Under the pieces are notes generated by a model. It did no database searches and was not told the origin of the DNA. It saw only the letters and a list, made by a program, of their open reading frames with translations. Below are positions 47,962-57,668 of a DNA stretch of 64,000 bases, piece after piece. The DNA comes from Emiliania huxleyi CCMP1516 (taxonomy: Eukaryota > Haptophyta > Isochrysidales > Noelaerhabdaceae): contig NW_005196603.1 in NCBI RefSeq assembly GCF_000372725.1, forward strand, positions 311,489-375,488, in the 5' to 3' direction. Both the position numbers and the translations under genes were made by a program. The stretch's first letter is position 1. Each line of letters begins with the position of its first letter.

Positions 47962-49841
47962 ATGACGCGGCGACGCTTGTGGCGCGGCGCCGTGCGATTG
48001 CGCTCGACCCTCTCTGCGGCGCCGCCCACACGCGTCGCTGCGCTGCGGCAGCTCGTCGCCGAGGAGTCGCCCAATCTATTTGCTTTTGCGGGCGGTGGCG
48101 GGCCGAGCGCAGGCGGCGCGGCGACGAGCAGCAGCGGCGCCGCCGCGCTGTCCGAGCGCGCCGTCGCGCTGGCGGCGGCGGCCGGGCCGGTGGAGCTCGA
48201 CGCAGCGCCTCTCGCGGCCAGCCTGGACGACCGCTACGGCCGGCGCCACACGTACCTCCGCATCTCGCTCACCGAGCGCTGCTCGCTGCGCTGCACGTAC
48301 TGCATGCCCGCGGACGGCGTGTCGCTCACGGACGCGCGGCGGCTCCTCTCGGCGGAGGAGCTGCTCCGCCTCGCCGCCCTCTTCGTCCGCGCCGGAGTCG
48401 ACAAGATCCGCCTCACGGGAGGCGAGCCGACGGTTCGGCCCGACCTGGCCGCAGTCGTCGGCGAGATCACCACGCCGTGTGGGCCGTGGTCGAAGGGGGG
48501 TGCTCCCTCGCCCCACTGACGCGGCCTTCTTGTGCAGGCGCGCTGGACGGGCTGAGGCCGCTCGGGCTGCGCCAGATCGCGATGACAACCAACGGTGTGG
48601 CGCTGTCGAGGCTGCTGCCCTCGCTGCACGCCGCCGGCCTCGACAAGCTCACACACCTGTCGCTCGACACGCGGCGAACGGCGTCTCTTCACACCTGGAG
48701 CTGGGGACAGGCCTCGACAAGCTCAACCTCTCGCTCGACACGCTGCAGCGGGGTCGATTCCTCGAGCTGACGCGGCGCGACGCGCTGCCAAAGGCGCTCC
48801 CCAGCCCCCCCTCCCCTCACCACCGCCACAATCAGCAGAATGAGAAGGACACGGCTGGCACTGCCCGCCGCCACAGGTGCTGCGCGCGGTGGACGCGGCG
48901 CTGGCGCTGGGGTACACGCCGCTCAAGCTGAACTGCGTGGTGATGCGCGGTGTGAACGAGCACGAGGTCGAGGCCTTCTCCCCTACCCCCACGGTACCCG
49001 AACCCATCCTCCCCTACCCCAGGTGTGAACGAGCACGAGGTCGACGCCTTCGCCGCACTCGCGCGCGCGCGCCCCATCGACGTCCGCTTCATCGAGTTCA
49101 TGCCGTTTGACGACAACGACTGGTCCGACTCAAAGCTGGTGCGGCGGGCCTGCACACCTCCCCTACCCCCACGGTACCCGAGACGACCCTCCCCTACTTA
49201 AACGGTACCCGAACCCAGGTCCCGTCCGCCGAGCTGCTCGCCGCGCTCTCGCAGCGCCAGCCGGGCCTGCGGCGCCAGCGGACGGACCTTTCCTAGACCT
49301 TTCCTAGACCGTTCCTAGACCGTTCCTAGGCCTGCGGCGCCTGCGGACGGACGCGCACGACGTGGCCCGCACCTACTCCTGGCCGGGCGCCGAGGGGTCC
49401 GTCTCCTTCATCTCGTCAATGACGGAGCCCTTCTGCGGCGGCTGCAACCGGCTCCGGCTGACCGCCGACGGATCGCTCAAGGTTTGCCTGTCTTGCGGCT
49501 CCGAGATCTCCCCACATCTCCCCACGTCTCCCGCCCCCCCCATCCCCCCCATCTCCCCGCATCTCCTCCACATCCCCCCCACATCTCCCCCACATCTCCC
49601 ACACATCTCCCCCACATCTCCCCCACATCTCCCCGCATCTCCCCGCGTCTCGAAGGTGTGCCTGTTTGGCGGCTCCGAGATCTCGCTGCGCGACGCGATG
49701 CGGGAGGGGGCAAGCGACGCCCAGCTCCTCTCCCTCGTCTCCTCTGCCCTCGGCCGAAAGCACGCGCGCCACGCGGGCCTCGCGTCGCCGCACGACATTG
49801 CGCGGACCAAGAACCGGCCGATGACGACCATCGGCGGCTAG
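47962..49841 (+). CDS. MOCS1: Molybdenum cofactor biosynthesis protein 1A (MoaA-like radical SAM cyclase)
   Basis: Converts GTP towards cyclic pyranopterin monophosphate, the first Moco step, usually in mitochondria. ATG 47962 opens a basic, presequence-like leader ([19 protein letters not shown]). The radical-SAM cluster is [12 protein letters not shown] with Cys107, Cys111 and Cys114. [15 protein letters not shown] follows. Modelled exons: 1 from 47962 to about 48460; 2 about 48539-48636 (MTTNGVAL); 3 48711-48793 ([13 protein letters not shown]); 4 48877-48949; 5 49023-49138 ([33 protein letters not shown]); 6 49219-49264; 7 49330-49481 ([19 protein letters not shown]); 8 49656-49841. The C-terminal cluster CxxC-x13-C is completed by the Cys two codons into exon 8. 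The protein ends NRPMTTIGG with the family's terminal Gly-Gly. No MoaC part follows, so only the A half is encoded here. Confidence 0.88.
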
Positions 49842-50820
49842 AGCTCGGCAGCTTCTCGTCTGCGATCTCGGCCGATCTCCGTTGAGGGCCGCCCGCCGAC
49901 TCTGCGCCGGCGCGTCGAGAGGCCGTCTGTCGAGGGTGGGAGTCCCCGGGCGTGGGGGTGTGGAGGGGAGTAATCGGGGATAGTACTAGCGGCCCGTTGC
50001 CCAGGGGAGGAGTGCGCAGGCGTTGGCGGATGGCGAGACGCTCGCACAGTCGCGCAGGCTGCCCCCCCTCGGGCAGCCACAAGCATTGCCGCCCCTCGGT
50101 GTCCCCCTCACACCCCGCCGGCTCTGCTCGCGCGCGGGAGCGATCGCGGACGTGTCTGGTTCTCGTTGACGCGTTGAAGAACGGCGTTGTGTGTCTCTTG
50201 ACTCTTCCCAGGCTTGTGTTGAGAGAGAGCTTCCGGCTTCCGCGCACATATGTACGAACGATATAACGCATATCGGAATATCCGAATAATCAATTACACA
50301 ATTATGTATGTAAAAGAGGAATGGCGAATGCAGTCGAGAGGACAGGTGGGAGGGCGGGACGCCGCGGCCGGAGATCAAAAGAGGGCGGGCGCGCCGAGTT
50401 TCGCCGGAGCACTGCGCGGGAGGGAGCTGCGCAGCTCGCGCGAGGCCCGCAGCCGGCGGCGCGGCACATCACGCGCCTGCTGCAGCGGAGACGGCAGGCC
50501 CGAAGACACTGGATTCGGATCAGAGGCCGGCTTGGGCAAGCGCGAGCGGCCGGCAAAGGCGGGAGAGGCGTCAGGCGGCGGCGGCATCGATTCTGAAGCG
50601 TGGCCGGCCGACGCCGGCCGCACATGCAGCTTCTGTTGAACCACGCCCGGGCCGCGCCGTCTGCGTCGCACCGCGGAATTCTTTTTTGTGGTGAAAACAA
50701 AATAGTTTCGGGGGGGGCAGTGGAGGGCGCCCCCGTGTTTCTGTTGTCGCGCGCGGACGGACAGGGCTGCGGCGATCCTGAAGCGTTCGGATTTCTGCGT
50801 GTGTTCGCTGTGCACTCTCA
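49842..50820. other. No supported gene
   Basis: Intergenic sequence after MOCS1A. A short low-GC patch at 50250-50320 (ATATAACGCATATCGGAATA) is unusual for the window. Arg/Gly frames here are not convincing. Confidence 0.5.
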
Positions 50821-51855
50821 GTGAAGAGATTGCAGGCGGAAGGCCTTTTCGCGGATTTCTTCTTCTCACGCGGCGCCCCCCCCCGGCACCCATCATGGCG
50901 CTCGCCTCGCGCAGCGCGCACCGAGGAGGACGCCCCGCCCACGGACTGGCTGGCCGAGCTGCCGCACGAGCTGCACCTCCGCATCCTCGAGGGCGTCGAC
51001 GACTTCTCCGACTGCGCCGCCTTCAGCCTCGCGTCGCCGCGCCTCGGCCTCCTCGCGCTTCGCAGCGGCCTGGCGCGCTTCGAGGACCCGCTCTTCGCCG
51101 TGGCGATGCGGCTGCTGCTCATCGAGCGCTTCGCCGCATCGTTGGGGTCGTCGATCATGGACACGCTAAGCGAGGCCACCCTCCGCAAATACACCGCCGA
51201 CCGCCGCGCCAACGCCGACCACTTCCCATGGCTTGCGAGGGTGAGCCCGGCGCTCCGCCTCACGTCGGAAGTGGAGGGCGCTGGAGAGCGCCGAGCCGAG
51301 GTCTGGAGGCTGCGGCGCGGCGAAGTGAATGACGCGAAGCTGCGGATGCGTCTCTTGCGGAGCGGCCAGGTGCAACATTTCGAGGGCGAGCGAGGCGCGG
51401 AGCGGTTGGTGCGCCTGAAGTTTGCCAGCGGCCAGGTGCAGCACTTCGAGGGCGACGCAGGCGCGGAGAGGAAGGTGCGAACGGTGTTTGCCGATGGCGC
51501 CGTGGCGCACTACGAGGGTGAGAAAGGTGCGGAGCGGGTGGTCCGCGTGGTGTGTGCCAGCGGCAGCGTGCAGTACTACGAGGACGAGCGAGGCGCGGAG
51601 CGGCTGGTGCGCAAAGAGTTTTCCAGCGGCGAGGTGAAGCATTTCGAGGGCGAGCGAGGAGCGGAGCGGAAGGTGCGCGCTGAGCTTGCCAACGGCCAGG
51701 TGCATCACTACGAGGGCGAGCAAGGCGCAGAGCGGAAAGTGCGCACGGAGTTTGCCAGCGGCACCGTGAAGTACTACGAGGGCGAGAAAGGCGCGGAGAG
51801 GAAGGTGCGCACGGTGCCTGCCGATGGCCAGGTGCAGTACTGTGAGGGCCAGTGA
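50821..51855 (+). CDS. F-box-like protein with eight 22-residue YEG repeats
   Basis: The N-terminal region reads LAELPHELHLRILEGVDDFS and CAAFSLASPRLGLLALRSGL, an F-box-like helical motif that in other proteins recruits an SCF ubiquitin ligase. From about residue 180 there are eight 22-residue units of the form FASGQVQHFEGERGAERKVR, resembling MORN-type beta-hairpin repeats. No in-frame ATG occurs before the F-box segment. The frame begins at a GTG, so the true start is probably in an upstream exon or uses ATG 50895 with splicing. The stop at 51855 interrupts the eighth unit, and repeat-like sequence (GEERKVRID) continues in frame after it. Function unknown. Confidence 0.6.
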   Translation: MKRLQAEGLFADFFFSRGAPPRHPSWRSPRAARTEEDAPPTDWLAELPHELHLRILEGVDDFSDCAAFSLASPRLGLLALRSGLARFEDPLFAVAMRLLLIERFAASLGSSIMDTLSEATLRKYTADRRANADHFPWLARVSPALRLTSEVEGAGERRAEVWRLRRGEVNDAKLRMRLLRSGQVQHFEGERGAERLVRLKFASGQVQHFEGDAGAERKVRTVFADGAVAHYEGEKGAERVVRVVCASGSVQYYEDERGAERLVRKEFSSGEVKHFEGERGAERKVRAELANGQVHHYEGEQGAERKVRTEFASGTVKYYEGEKGAERKVRTVPADGQVQYCEGQ

Positions 51856-52319
51856 GGCGAGGAGCGGAAGGTACGCATTGACTTTTGTTCCTTCCTTCCG
51901 CGCACCTTTCTTCCGCGCACCTTTCTTCTTCTTCTCGGAAGGGCGGCGGCCGCGGGCGGCAGTCCCGGGAGGCACGCCGGCGGAAGGGCTCGTCTTCGCG
52001 GGGCGGGGTGCGCACTGCGCGCCGCGAGGATGAGGCTCAGCCTGAGCCAGGGGAGGGTTGGGAAGGGGGGGCGAGGCCAGAGGAGTATGACGGCCTCTTC
52101 GACTGCCCATAAGGGGCCGTTGTCTGCTGTGCCTTTTGTGGTGCTAGTGCCACCGCAGGCGCGCGCAGCGCGGTAGGGGATCTGTGGCACGCGGCTGGGT
52201 CGGTCGACGCGAGCTGGTGGCAGGTCGAGGCGGACGGAGGGCGCCTCTTCTTTGTGCGGGTCGCGGAAAAGGCCGCATCGTCGCGCTCTCCGCCGAGGCG
52301 AAAAAACAAAAACAAAAAC

Positions 52320-53055
52320 CACCCCTCCCGCCACCGCCGCACCCACCACCACCGCTCCCGCCGCCACCGCCCTCTCCGCATGCGCCCTCACCACCTCCGC
52401 CCTCGTCACCCCCATCCTCGCCGCCTCCGCCCTCACTACCTCCGCCCGCGCCACCTCCGCCTTCGCCAACTACGCCATTGCCACCTCCGCCCTCACCACC
52501 TCCGTCCCCACCACCTCCGCCCTCACCACCCCCGCCATCGCCACCTCCGACCTCGCCACCTCCGCCCTCACCACCCCCGCCATCGCCACCTCCGCCCTCA
52601 CCACCTCCGCCCTTACCACCTCCGCCCTCACCACGTCCGCTATCACCACCTCCGCTCTCACCACCTCCGCCATCGCCACCCCCGCCCTCGCCACCTCCGC
52701 TCTCGCCACTCCCGCCCCCACCACCTCCGCCCTCACCACCTCCGACCCCGCCACCTCCGCCCTCACCACCCCTGCCATCGCCACCTCCACCCTCACCACC
52801 TCCGCCCTCACCACCCCTGCCATCGCCACCTCCACCCTCACCACCTCCGCCCTCACCACCTCCGCCCTCACCACCCCTGCGCTCGCGATCTCCCCCCTCT
52901 CCGCCTCCGCCCTCACCACCGCCGCCCTCACCACCTCCGCCCTTGCCACCTCCGCCATCGCCACCTCCGCCCTCACCACCTCCGCCCTCACCACCCCCAC
53001 CCTCACCACCCCTGCGCCCTCCGCCCTCTCCGCCTCCGCCCTCACCGCCTCCGCC
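52320..53055. repeat. Proline-codon minisatellite (CCTCCGCCCTCACCA type)
   Basis: About 730 bp of 9- to 15-bp units such as CCTCCGCCCTCACCA. All three forward frames and some reverse frames stay open (Ser-Pro, Ala-Thr and Arg-His strings; Gly-Glu on the minus strand). The Ser-Pro frame from 52184 could encode a hydroxyproline-rich linker, but no flanking domain anchors it. Just before it, DLWHAAGSVDASWWQVEADG in another frame looks protein-like and could be an exon. Confidence 0.8.
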
Positions 53056-53499
53056 GCCGCGCCGGAATCGTCGTGGGGATCGGTGGACGTTCTCGTGATC
53101 GCGTGTGTCGGACGGGGGGGTCGCGGGCGCTGGTGGATGCGCGCGGTTGTGTGTACTACGCAATAGTACAGCATGCTCGCGGGTTGTGCATGATGGTGTT
53201 GACATGGCTGTCTTGTGCAGCCATATAATATTCATATTATATTTATATTGCATGCTTTAGATAGCTAGGTCTCGAGATCTATACATGTTTTCGACGTACG
53301 CAAAACCTCACGGCCTCGGAACACGAAGCCGCGACGATTATATCGTCGTACTGCCTCGTAGTACCGTGTACTACCATATAGTAGATGTTTTGGCCCCTGC
53401 TCCGCAGGCGTGAGAATGGTGGGCAGGGAGGCTGCGACAGGAGGGAGGGGAGGTGGGGTGGGTGAGAGAATGAGAGCGGACGACGGTGTGACAACACTG

Positions 53500-53800
53500 A
53501 TGCATGCACGACCCTCCCCTCGTGCAACCCTCCCCGAGCGCGAAATGATTATGATTGAGGACGCAGACGCATGCCCGACCCTCCCCTCGTACAACCCTCC
53601 CCCAACGCGAAACGGATTGTGATCGAGGCACGCGAGGAGGGTGGCCCTCCCCCCTCTAAAACCCTCCCCCAGAGTGAAATGGGAGAATCTGAGTACAGGA
53701 AAGGGGGGGAGGGTGCCCTTAGACCCTTCCCCCCCCCGAAATAGGCTGAAAATAGTGCTTCGGAGCCCCCCCAGGCTACCCTCCCCCCCGAGGAGGACCT
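53500..53800. repeat. Diverged tandem repeats with CCCTCCCC motif
   Basis: Three to four units of roughly 60-80 bp, each with CGACCCTCCCCTCGT or a variant, AACCCTCCCC and a GCGAAA(T/C)G end. Confidence 0.65.
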
Positions 53801-53894
53801 ATCACCCCCCAGTGTTTTCGTACAAGTGAGAGAGAGAGAGTCTCTCTTTTCTCCCAGTAAGCTATAAGTACGTAATAGGTAGGTAGGTAGGTAG

Positions 53895-54330
53895 AAAGGT
53901 GAAGAACAGCCAGGCTCGGACTGGACACCAACGCGGTATGGGTGGACGCAAGACAGATGATGACGACACGCACGAGCGACACACAGACACAAACAAGCTC
54001 ACAAGACACACAGCCAGCTGGCTGCCACACACCCTGAGTTGGCGTACACATAACTCAGGGCCACATTCCTCCTGTCGCCCCCCCCAGCACTCCAAGGTGC
54101 CAAGAGAAACAAACAAGGGCACAACATCACAACAGACGACAGGAGGTAATATGCGAGGCTAGAGCAGGCTTGCTCCACCTCTAGCAATCTCGCCGGCCGG
54201 CGAGGCACGGACGAGACCGTGTGTGGGGTTAGTGAGGTGTCTATGGTCCCCCTCCTCACGGGCTAGCCGCCAGCGGCCAGCCCTATCTCGCACTCACTGG
54301 CGGTGACAATTCAATGTGTGAGTGTTAGCG
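53895..54330. mobile_element. Dispersed repeat family B, copy 3
   Basis: Near-identical to 6750-7190, starting after GTAGGTAGGTAGAAAGGTG. It is followed at once by the (CA)n tract at 54332-54438. Confidence 0.85.
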
Positions 54331-54331
54331 A

Positions 54332-54441
<110 letters not shown>

Positions 54442-54444
54442 AGC

Positions 54445-54640
54445 TCTTAGGTAGGTAGGTAGAAAGGTGAAGAACAGCCAGGCTCGGAAGACTGGACACC
54501 AACGCGGTATGGGTGGACGCCGGACAGATGATGACGACACGCACGAGCGACACACAGACACAAACAAGCTCACAAGACACACAGCCAGCGGGCTGCCACA
54601 CACCCTGAGTTGGCGTACACATAACTCAAGGCCACATGCA
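54445..54640. mobile_element. Dispersed repeat family B, copy 4, truncated
   Basis: Starts TAGGTAGGTAGGTAGAAAGG and follows family B to AACTCAAGGCCACATGCAC, then diverges 57 bp before the oxygenase start codon. The oxygenase promoter must therefore lie partly in this repeat. Confidence 0.85.
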
Positions 54641-54696
54641 CCTGCCCCAGCTCTTGGAAAAGAAACACCCACCTGTTGACGGAGGCTTGAGCGCGA

Positions 54697-56346
54697 ATGT
54701 CGCTCGCTCGCCTAGCTCGCCTCCCCTGTCGAGGTCAGCGCCTCCGCTGCATGTCTTCGCTGTGCCCTCTCACCGAGTGCGGCCACCCAATCATCGACGT
54801 CGAGAAGCTCAAGCGCGGAAGCGACGCCGAGGCGTCAGCGCTCGGCGCGGCGCTCGGCGACTATGGCTACTTTTACGCGGCCAACGTGGAGGGCCTGTCG
54901 GCAGAGTACATCCGCAGCCTGTACGCCTACTCCGGGCGCTGCCACGCCCTCCCGGCCGCCGTCAAGCACAAGTACCGGCAGCGCGGCGGCACCGGCGTGT
55001 ACAGCGGTCCAGACATCGGCCAGCCAGAGCTGCAGTACGAGGCGGAGGGCGCCGCGGCGCGGGTGTGCGGCTGGGACTACTCCCGTGCGCGACTCTCGCT
55101 GGGCGACGGTGCCCGCAATCCGGCCTGCCGCCTCTGCCGTTTGTTCACACCGTTGCACTGGATTCGTTGTTGAGTCTGGCAATCACGCGAGATGCGGCCG
55201 AGATTAGAACACACGCCCGAGGCGTCACCGAGGGCGGGCGGGCTGATTCGTGGCGCGTGTTCGAGTCAGGCGTCACCGAGGGCGATGCGCGCTACCCGTC
55301 TGCCGCCGAGCTCGACCCGCCGTTCGCGGCTGTGTTGGACGATTGCTACGCCCGCCAGGCCTCGTCAATGAAGATATGGGAGTGCACCCACCCACCCACC
55401 CACCCACCCACCCAGGGCTCTCTCCACCTTCCTTGATAGCACAGTTGTAATGCCGGACGACCGCTACGCCCCCCCCAAGTAGGCGTCGGCTCTCCCTGCC
55501 ACTCCCCCACTCCGCGTCCGCAGCGACACTCGCGCAGCTGTGAACAGGACGCCGTCGCGAGAGTGCTGCTGGCAGGCTTCGAGCGGGCGCGGAATAGACA
55601 GGGAGAGAGAGGCGAGACATGATACTGTCTCGACACGGACCGTTTCCTCCGCGGCCCCACTTGCCGCCTAGGCGCTGTCGGTGCCGCCGCGCACGTTGCT
55701 GCAGATGTTTGAGGACGGCGCTGGCGACTTTGGCACGATCCGCTTGCTCCACTACCCGGGCGACGGTGGAGGGCGGGCGCGCCCGGCCGTCGCGTCGTTC
55801 GCGTGGGCCTAGTTCACAGCTGGTGGTGTGAACAGGGCTGGCAGCGCGCTTGCGGACACAACCGGCATCGGGCCGCATACAGACTTTGAGTGCTTCACGC
55901 TGATGCACCAGAATGCACCTGGGTTGCAGCTGATGCCGCGGCAGCGCGGCGGCGGCGGGCATGGCGGGTGGGTGGACGCGCCGGTCCGGCCGGGCGAGTT
56001 TGTCGTCACGGTCGGCGACATGCTCGAGCGCCTCACGAATGGCGTGCTGCTTGCGACGCCGCACCGGGTGCTACCAACGCACCACGCACGCGATTCAATC
56101 ATCCGCTTCAATGCGTTCGCGCCGCACACGCTCGTGGCGCCGCTGCGACCCTTCGTGACGGCCGACCGGCCCGCGGCCTATTCGCCGGTCGAGATGCGTG
56201 AGCATATGGAGACCACAATGCGGAACCTCGAGGCTGGGCTCGGCTCGTGGGACACGGAGCGGCAGCGCAGCCGCAGCGCGTCGTACGAGTACAACGGCGG
56301 CGAGCGGAGGGTGCTCGAGTGCGAGCCGAATACGATGTCGCAGTAG
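54697..56346 (+). CDS. 2-oxoglutarate/Fe(II)-dependent dioxygenase (IPNS/gibberellin-oxidase-like), four exons
   Basis: Exon 1 (54697-55108) holds the DIOX_N-type region: PIIDVEKLKRGSDAEASALG, ALGDYGYFYAANVEGLSAEY, GVYSGPDIGQPELQYE. Exon 2 (55270-55358) is VTEGDARYPSAAELDPPFAA. Exon 3, from 55672, is ALSVPPRTLLQMFEDGAGDF / GTIRLLHYPGD. Exon 4, from about 55840, holds the catalytic core: GIGPHTDFECFTLMHQ (His and Asp of the HxD iron triad), GLQLMPRQ, GGWVDAPVRPGEFVVTVGDM, LTNGVLLATPHRV (second iron His) and RDSIIRFNAF (Arg for 2-oxoglutarate). The leader MSLARLARLPCRGQRLRCMS may target an organelle. The substrate is unknown; relatives act on small metabolites. The promoter overlaps a dispersed repeat. 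The exon 3 donor is uncertain (a GC donor at about 55766 fits). Confidence 0.82.
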
Positions 56347-57054
56347 GAGACGCGGTTGCCTGGGAGACAGTATCATGAACTCAAGGTCCACCGCCATGGA
56401 TGTGACGACCCCGGCGTCCCGCTCGAAGGAGCCTTCCTGCTCGAACTCCGGGCGCTCTTTCGCGCTCTCACGCCATTCCTTCAACAGCAGGAGAGCGAGC
56501 CATGATGCTCCAGATGGCCGAGCTTACCCGCGAGTACAGGCTGGTGCCTCTAGCCACCAAAGGAACCGAGCGGAGGGTGCTCAGGCTTGTGGATCGCGGC
56601 GCCCCGGCACCGCGCTTTAGAGAGCGCTTCTCTCACACGCTATCGTAGAGAGAGAGCCGCGACCCGCGTGCGAGCCACACTTGGCCACACACTGCGACGC
56701 GGCCGCGCGTGAGCGCGGGGGGGGGGGCACCGCAGCCATGGGCGTGTGTGCTTGTGCACGGTACACACTAGCTCTATAGAGAACAACTCCCGCGTCTCCC
56801 GGTTGGTTTCGCGTGCCCCGTAAAAAACACACTAGTGAGGAGCGTGTGGCAGCGCGGCCCCGCGCAGGCGCAGAGCCGTGGCGGTGCGAAGCATCGTACA
56901 GTGAGACCCACAAGAGTCGCTGTCCCCTTAAGCCGTGGCGCGCGTGGGCTTCGCGCGACGTACGCACGAGAAACACGTGACCGCCTCGTGCCTTGCGGGG
57001 GGAGCGGAAAGGAGGAACCTCTCCCCAAAAGCGCGAACTGCCCTGTGTGGGGGG

Positions 57055-57576
57055 CTACGGGCTGCAGGCTGCGCGCAGCTGCTGCAAGTTGGCGGAGACG
57101 CGCGCAAAGTCCGGTGTCGGCTCGGCGGGCGACGTGGCGAACGACGACGCGGCGGGCGACGAGCTGCCGTGCTGCGGCGGCGAGGGTGCGAGGGAGCCTG
57201 CGGGGCTCGTGGTACCACCAACCAGCGACGCAACCCGAGCAAGGGCGTCCGAAGAGAGGTGCGCTTGGAGGATGGTGTTTGGCGACGCGGCGGACGACCC
57301 CGGCGAGTGCGCTACGCCTCCCGCAAAGTCGGGCCACGACGCGGCGTCTGCCGACGCTGCCACGGCCGGCGGCGGCGGTGGCGGCGGCATGGCCGGCGAC
57401 ACGGCGGCGGCCGGCGGCGCCGGCTGCGCAGCGGACGGACGCGACGCCGCGGCGGGGGGCGGCGCGCGCTGCCGCTGCAGCGTGTCGCGCAGCCTGCGGA
57501 GCGCCTCGAGGGGGTCTGGCGGCGGCGGCTGCTGCTGCAGCGACGGGTGTGGCAAAGGCGGGGGGGGGTCGCGGCG

Positions 57577-57608
<32 letters not shown>

Positions 57609-57609
57609 A

Positions 57610-57668
<59 letters not shown>

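Noticed and set aside
52144-53253. Gly-rich minus-strand protein of 369 residues
   Set aside because: It is simply the reverse reading of a 9-15-bp minisatellite; no flanking domain supports it.
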